Below are positions 58,899-64,000 of a DNA stretch of 64,000 bases, in pieces. The number at the start of each line of letters is the position of its first letter. The first letter of the stretch is position 1. The stretch is from positions 341,929-405,928 of the forward strand of contig MU006100.1 in assembly GCA_010093705.1 (NCBI GenBank), read 5' to 3'. The notes under the pieces are model-generated. The model searched no databases and had not been told where the DNA came from. It was given only the letters and a program-made list of their open reading frames with translations. This DNA is from Patellaria atrata CBS 101060. Taxonomy: Eukaryota; Ascomycota; Dothideomycetes; Patellariales; Patellariaceae. Both the position numbers and the translations under genes were made by a program.

Positions 58899-59962
58899 AG
58901 GTGATAATATAGTATGATCGATATGACATACTGGCTTATATTCACAACGTCAATTGCATATTACGTCAACATTTTTGCAGTCACGCACAACGCTTAGTTC
59001 TAATCTAACCGTAATTGTCTAGCGTGACTACCTCACCTTCGTCTGCCCTGGGCTGGATTATTTCTCACCACACATAGCCCAAGCTTTATCATATCTTGAG
59101 TATACTTCTGTTGTTCTATCTGACAGTTTGTATGAGGTGGTCAATATAATGGCCTCAGTATTGGCTTTCTTCGGTTATGACGTACCACCTAAAGCAGAGG
59201 GAGGCTGATCTCCGTTACGTTGGGAAGGAAATTCAGGACATCTGGGAAATGAAATTGTGAAAATGGGCCAGATCTACTAGTTCTGTGCGGTTACTGTTCT
59301 TTCCATGACATATTTGACTGTACGATTTGTCACAAACTGTTCTAAATGCTTAACCGTACGCAGATCGTATTGAACTCTTTGAATCGGAAATACAGCAGGA
59401 TCAAAGTGTAGAATTTCCTTGGTCGACCGGAATCTTGAAAATTTATCGAAAGGTCGTGGGTATGCAGGTGTAATTATATCGAGAACCGACGCTCGAAATA
59501 GTACAGCAAAAGCCCGGAACTGTCGCCCGTAGTACGATATGCGGTACGTTTACAAGTTCGACATATACCGCAAATGATTTTCAATTCACAGAAGTTTGAG
59601 TGTCCTTCGAGGAGTATTATTCTTTATCAGATAATTCTGAATTCTAGTAAGTCATGATTGAAGTAAATCTGTACGCCTTATAATCGAAATCAGGGGTATC
59701 ATTTCCGCCGTATTAATGCTCATACAGAATTACCCAAACAGCCCACCCGGAACTCCTTCCAATATGAAAATATGCCAAAGCTCCTGGGCCGTAAAAGGCT
59801 GTAATATAGTGAATGTACTGATATGTCAATTCCACTCTTGCTTACCATGTGCAATAACCTTAGACTAGTATACACCAGCTTAGGACCTCAGATCTCCAAG
59901 CTATCCCAGTCATACTCTGCATCCATCATTCTCTTGGTTGTCCTCACGAACCTCTCCCTTCT
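58899..59962. other. intergenic
   Basis: About 1 kb with no gene or clear repeat. Confidence 0.5.
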
Positions 59963-60847
59963 CTACGCTGCGCGCTTTCTCTTCGCCAATATCTCCTTCT
60001 CGTAGACTAGTTTAGCCGGTTCCGGGGCTTCCCCCATCACCACCGCGGCTAGCTTCCTCGCAAACGTTTGATCGATCTGGCCTTCGATGCGCACAGGTGG
60101 GACGCGCAGATTGATTAATAGTCCCAGAGCATATTGAAACGCTTCTAGAGCCGTCATACATCGCCCCGGGTAAAATTCAATACAGGCGTACGATATCTAA
60201 TATCGGTCGATCTGAAATAAACTCTGCTGCACAACTAGCTTCAAGCGATTAAGACTTCCATCGCCGAATACCGAGGCCAGACGGATAGCCCACTTGCAGA
60301 TCCTCCTGATGCGATTCGAATTCGTGATGCTCGTGAAGTCACCATTTAAATCTCTAACAGAAACTTTCTCCCCAATGAAGATGTCCACTTTCTTAAGCTT
60401 CTTTCCGAGATGAGCGGGAATGAAGTTCAGGCTGTTCAGCTCCCCGTCGCCAGCACCCGGCCTCAGGTTAATCATATGGAACCTAAATGTATTTGAGCCG
60501 AACAGTACCGCTTCAGCGTCGGCACGGAGTGCAGGATCCGTACAGATGAGAGCTCGAAAGGCCTTGGGGTCCCAATTTGATAAGAAACAACTAACCAGAT
60601 AGGAAGACGGAGAGGCCCACAGCGCTCCAGGTGTGCAAATGTGGTCGGATCCTACGTCGGTGGGCGTTTCGTGAGGGAGGGGGTGTTTCAGAACCTTGAA
60701 TCGAGGTTCGGAGGGGAGGGAGAAGAATCTGAAAGGCAGGGCTTCTGTTGTTGAGGATTCTGAACCATCCTCAATGACCGAGGGTATGTAGCCGAGTGTG
60801 AGGAATCTATGTCCGTCTTGATAAAATGCGGCTGTGGGTGATTGCAT
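59963..60847 (-). pseudogene. F-box-like/2EXR-type protein interrupted by an in-frame TAG
   Basis: From MQSPTAAFYQDGHRF the frame holds 216 codons to a TAG at 60197-60199, then stays open in the same frame for 77 more codons (ISYACIEFYPGRCMTALEAF to AKRKRAA, TAA-type end at 59963). The N-terminal part has LPFRFFSLPSEPRFKVLKHP, like the short F-box-related motif (LPxExRxKIW) common in fungal proteins, then ALWASPSSYLVSCFL. The C-terminal part looks like a normal helical ending (MGEAPEPAKLVYEKEILAKR). So the TAG may be a real stop (216-residue protein), a new nonsense change, or a read-through stop. No splice pair would remove it cleanly. Confidence 0.6.
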
Positions 60848-62816
60848 AATTGTTTCAACTTGGTGATTTTTTTGTCTTGTTTTTAAGGAAAATATTGTAT
60901 TTGGGGATGTTCGTCATAATTAAAGGGAAGGAAAGATTTTGGAAATTACGAATGCTTTATATAAGAGCTTTGGGGGACCTTAGTCAAAAACCTTAATACT
61001 CGAATAAAGGAAGGAACATCCGGTGTCCTGGGTGGCCTTAACAGGTTTATTTTTTCCTCGGTGGTAAAAGAACGTATCGTGGGTTTGTTAACGAGAATTC
61101 CATAGCCATAGAAGTCTTGATGATGAGCAGATCCCATAAGTTTTATCTTCAATGTACACTGTCACAAATTTGACTACGGATGGCTGAATTGTAAAACTAC
61201 TCGTAAATGCACACAATGTATACATTGTCTTGCGGGAAACGAATACTTATTAGAGAGTAGAAAGTGAGGTTAGTTCTTTCATGAATTTGAATGTTGTGAA
61301 AGTCTCAAATTTACCAAATGGTCACAATTTTTTAAGAACTTCTTCAAGCGAACAGGCATCCACGCTCAAACAAGAGTACCGTGTAACAAAACATAACGTT
61401 GCTGCTCTCCGATATAGCACCATTATTTTCGAACTAGAGAAGGCTATCTTACCTTCAAGACACAATGCAGTGCTGGAGTTTCTGCTAAAAGAGTAACCGA
61501 CACCCCTGTGGTACTGGATAAGCGATGAGGAATCTGGTGACTGTAAATATAAATGCTAGTATTCTGTACAGCAGCTAATAACGGTCATGGACGGTCTCAG
61601 TGAAATGATATACAGTTCTAGTTTCCGAACTCTTTCAGTTCGCTAGGACTTGAATCTTAAATGGAGTAACGGATTGATAGAATAGATAGACTCTTATGCG
61701 GAAAAGTTTGAGGGTTTGGACCTCCTTATGATTTTCCTGATAGTTCGATCTACGACTGACCAATCTGAAGGAAGGTTGACCAATTGCACATATATAAGTT
61801 TTTCGAAAACCTGAAACGGCTTTCAGATCTATTGGATTGGAACTTCTCTAGAGATCTACATTGGTAGAACTAATCGATGACAGGCTCAGTCTAAGCAAGA
61901 ATAATCGGAAGACTATAACATGTGCCACATGAATAGTATATATCAGAACAGAGCTCTTGTAGTGAAGCCTTACCTTGGCTGGTAGCCTAACAAAAGGGTT
62001 GAAGGGCAGAGACTAAAGGTGTAAGCGAGGGGCAAGGAGTCTGAAATAAATCACGAACGCACCGTATGATTTTGATTGTCTTAAGGATGCAATCCAGTCT
62101 GGGTTCGTTGACGAATATTCAAAGAACAAAATGCTATGGACTATTTCTGTGCGTATAACGGTTCTAAATCGGTGATCTTAACGTCGTGTGTGATATTGAG
62201 TACAGACGAGATTCCGTCAGAGTTTGGGTACTTTTAGGACCTTTGTAAAATGGAAAATGGATAAAGAACCCAACTCCTTTGGGGATATGGACCAATAATA
62301 AACGCTTAGTACGGTCTGTATGGAATGGAAGCTGATTTATCCTAAGCTTGCCATTTAAACTTTTGAAATTGTATTTTACGCCACAGTTACCTCTATTTGA
62401 ACCAAACAGTCCCCATTTAGCCCCATTCAACAATAGAAATGGAGCTCAAATAGAGCATCATATTTGCAACCAAACAGGCCCTTATCGTTCACACTGGGCC
62501 TACCCTGGGAACCTGTGACGCGCGGCTGTCTGCCTGTGCAGTTCTTTGGGAGAACCTACCCTAAGGTACATTTTGCACTGCCTAATACCCCAAAGTGAAA
62601 ATTTTAATGTCTCTTTTCTACCCTACCTTTCTTCTACTCTTAAGTTACTTTTACTAAACTATGGTTACTTAAATACTTCTCCAAACCCATCACAGCAATA
62701 ATGACAAGCCCTTCTACTTCGTCATTCATTTCTCTTAGACTTCTTTACTACTATAGGAGACGGAACACACACAAACACACATAATAAACTGAAGCCTCGC
62801 CTCAGCCTTGTTCGAT
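60848..62816. other. intergenic
   Basis: No gene I can support. A 71-codon frame at 61281-61496 has no family resemblance. Around 62405-62480 the words CCAAACAGTCCCC and CCAAACAGGCCC recall hAT-type terminal sequences, but no inverted partner is seen. Confidence 0.5.
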
Positions 62817-62984
62817 ATGAAAACCCTCTCTCTTCGGTCTCTCTCTAGCAACGATAATAGCACGAATATCATATTCGGCATACTGACTGCGGTTCTCTCG
62901 ACTATTTCAATTCTCGTAGGCGCTTGGCCGCCTGGCGCGAACACCGGAAGAATGCTACACGACGTGAGTCCACCTCGAAATTGA
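62817..62984 (+). CDS. small membrane protein (55-57 residues)
   Basis: ATG 62817 opens MKTLSLRSLSSNDNSTNIIF, then GILTAVLSTISILVGAW, a clear single membrane helix at about residues 18-36. The frame ends at TGA 62982-62984 (55 residues). A GTGAGT donor at 62964 and a CAG at 63004 would give an alternative end (DGTYWLREM, stop 63029-63031, 57 residues). The motif S-T-N-I-I-F-G-x-L before a membrane helix occurs in short fungal proteins of unknown role. CT-rich leader sequence precedes it. Too short for statistical confidence. Confidence 0.45.
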   Translation: MKTLSLRSLSSNDNSTNIIFGILTAVLSTISILVGAWPPGANTGRMLHDVSPPRN

Positions 62985-63031
62985 ACGCTTTCACTTCATA
63001 ACAGGGGACTTATTGGTTGAGAGAGATGTAG

Positions 63032-63411
63032 GAGTCGATTCGGACCTCGCAGCTAGGACGGATCATGGCGACGTTGAACTACGAGTCCTCCTATCGCGAC
63101 AGGGGACACGAGTCGCTACCTAGCATGAAACTCCTCTAGAACATAAGCTATTGATGATTCGAGGGGCGGTGACGGGTAAGGCGTTGATGAACAGGAGCCT
63201 ACTTTGATGAGAACAACAATTGAAGGATAAAAGAAGCGAAGGAGAAGGGAGGTTGGAACAAAGTCGTAGTCTTACAGGAGCGATGTGGGGTCTACCCTCA
63301 TGTGGAATAGTTGTTGCATTATCCTGGGCTAGAGCTTTCGGCTGGGACGATCTCGATTAGATGAACTACTGTAGTGTCAAATTTCTAGGGGCTGTCGTTT
63401 TCACGACCCCT
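63032..63411. other. intergenic
   Basis: No gene seen. Confidence 0.4.
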
Positions 63412-63820
63412 CCTTACTACGGTACATTGACACCCCACTAAAAAAGGGAAGGGGTATAACCCAAAGCGGTAGTCGAACTTTTCGTTGCAAATAGCGTGCA
63501 AAACTAATATCTTATAGCAGTAAAATCTAAACGCTAGTATAGCTAAACTCAGGTATACTATTGCAAAGATACTAGGTGAATTTAAGGCCGTATTTGACTG
63601 AACACGAATTTAAGCCGTATCTGACAGTCTGACGCCGTATCTGAGCACGAATCTGAATTACCGCCATAAATTTGAGCAGAAGTATTCAAATTTATCATAA
63701 AATCTTGATACTATACTAACAGTGTCCGGAAGGGGCCCGGCTAGGTAAGGTATACTGAATTCGACTACCCCTTTAGGTTAGTCTCCTTCCACTTTTAGAA
63801 AGGGTGTCAATGTAGTAAGG
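63412..63820. mobile_element. MITE-like element with terminal inverted repeats
   Basis: The left end (63412-63477: CCTTACTAC, then ACATTGACACCCC, GGGAAGGGGTATAACC, GGTAGTCGAAC) is an imperfect reverse complement of the right end (63758-63820: TTCGACTACCCC, TTAGGTTAGTCTCCTTCC, AGGGTGTCAATGTAGTAAGG). The arms are about 60 bases with a few gaps. TA dinucleotides abut CATTGACACCC at both ends, as in Tc1/mariner or Fot1-type insertion. The 280-base interior has no coding capacity and holds three diverged copies of an AAGCCGTATCTGA word. It fits a non-autonomous DNA transposon derivative. Confidence 0.6.
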
Positions 63821-64000
63821 ATGGGATATCAATGTATAATAAAGGGGTGTCCAAATAACGGCTATCTAAAGTAGAGCTAAGTTGCTATTTAAAACTGTAA
63901 TGATCGTTGTGAAGCATTTGAAAATGTTTTGCGATCGACGTGGAGCATTGTCATGGCGAGTATCTTCTGATGCGAGCTGACCACAACGATACTACTATTG

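Noticed and set aside
61281-61496. 71-codon plus frame
   Set aside because: No recognisable motif, AT-rich and without conserved context; not listed as a gene.
62405-62480. hAT-type transposon end (GGGCCTGTTTGGTTGCA on the minus strand)
   Set aside because: Only one end-like word; no inverted partner, target duplication or transposase was found nearby.
1-64000. CRISPR arrays, operons, ribosome binding sites, rRNA
   Set aside because: The DNA is eukaryotic nuclear; no regularly spaced repeats or rRNA sequence were seen.

Overview
The window looks like nuclear DNA of a filamentous ascomycete (Pezizomycotina, possibly Leotiomycetes; the class is a guess). The grounds are genes split by many 45-130 bp introns with GTRNGT/YAG borders, an ergosterol C-22 desaturase (ERG5), fungal-only small secreted proteins, a fungal-type mitochondrial transhydrogenase and a Ty1/copia retrotransposon fossil. 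All exon models were assembled by hand from splice signals and frame continuity; no alignment was run.

Layout. 1-15.9 kb is a dense housekeeping block: 3' end of NAD(P) transhydrogenase, an Atos-family protein (minus), the rRNA-processing factor FYV7, a small secreted crystallin-like protein, elongation factor 2, an RBM26/27-type (Rmn1-like) RNA-binding protein, and ERG5. 15.9-32.7 kb is a gene-poor stretch with no long spliced gene. It holds low-complexity DNA, two diverged copies of one sequence unit (18.7-20.4 kb, one possibly coding) and a 54-residue Cys/His-rich microprotein at 26.35 kb.

32.7-43.3 kb carries a PRS5-type PRPP synthetase with a large insertion; then a compact trio that may be a small metabolic cluster (GNAT N-acetyltransferase, LaeA-like methyltransferase, pisatin-demethylase-like P450, the last two divergent from one promoter); then a disordered conserved protein and a 66-residue protein. 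44.1-49.9 kb is a broken minus-strand copia element with a truncated 5' LTR and an assembly gap (N run 47004-47618). A 293-bp segment appears as an inverted duplicate on the two sides of the gap.

50.2-60.8 kb returns to ordinary genes: a secreted M28 aminopeptidase, a decayed M20 amidohydrolase, the ER-Golgi SNARE BOS1 (first exon is only the ATG), a ThDP-dependent decarboxylase/acetolactate-synthase-like enzyme whose start codon is split by an intron, tRNA-Ser(GCU), and an F-box-like protein interrupted by one in-frame TAG. The last 3 kb holds a small membrane protein and a roughly 410-bp MITE-like element with terminal inverted repeats.

The strongest candidates for something undescribed are the 54-residue microprotein in the gene desert, the GNAT/methyltransferase/P450 trio, and the duplicated orphan unit at 18.7-20.4 kb.
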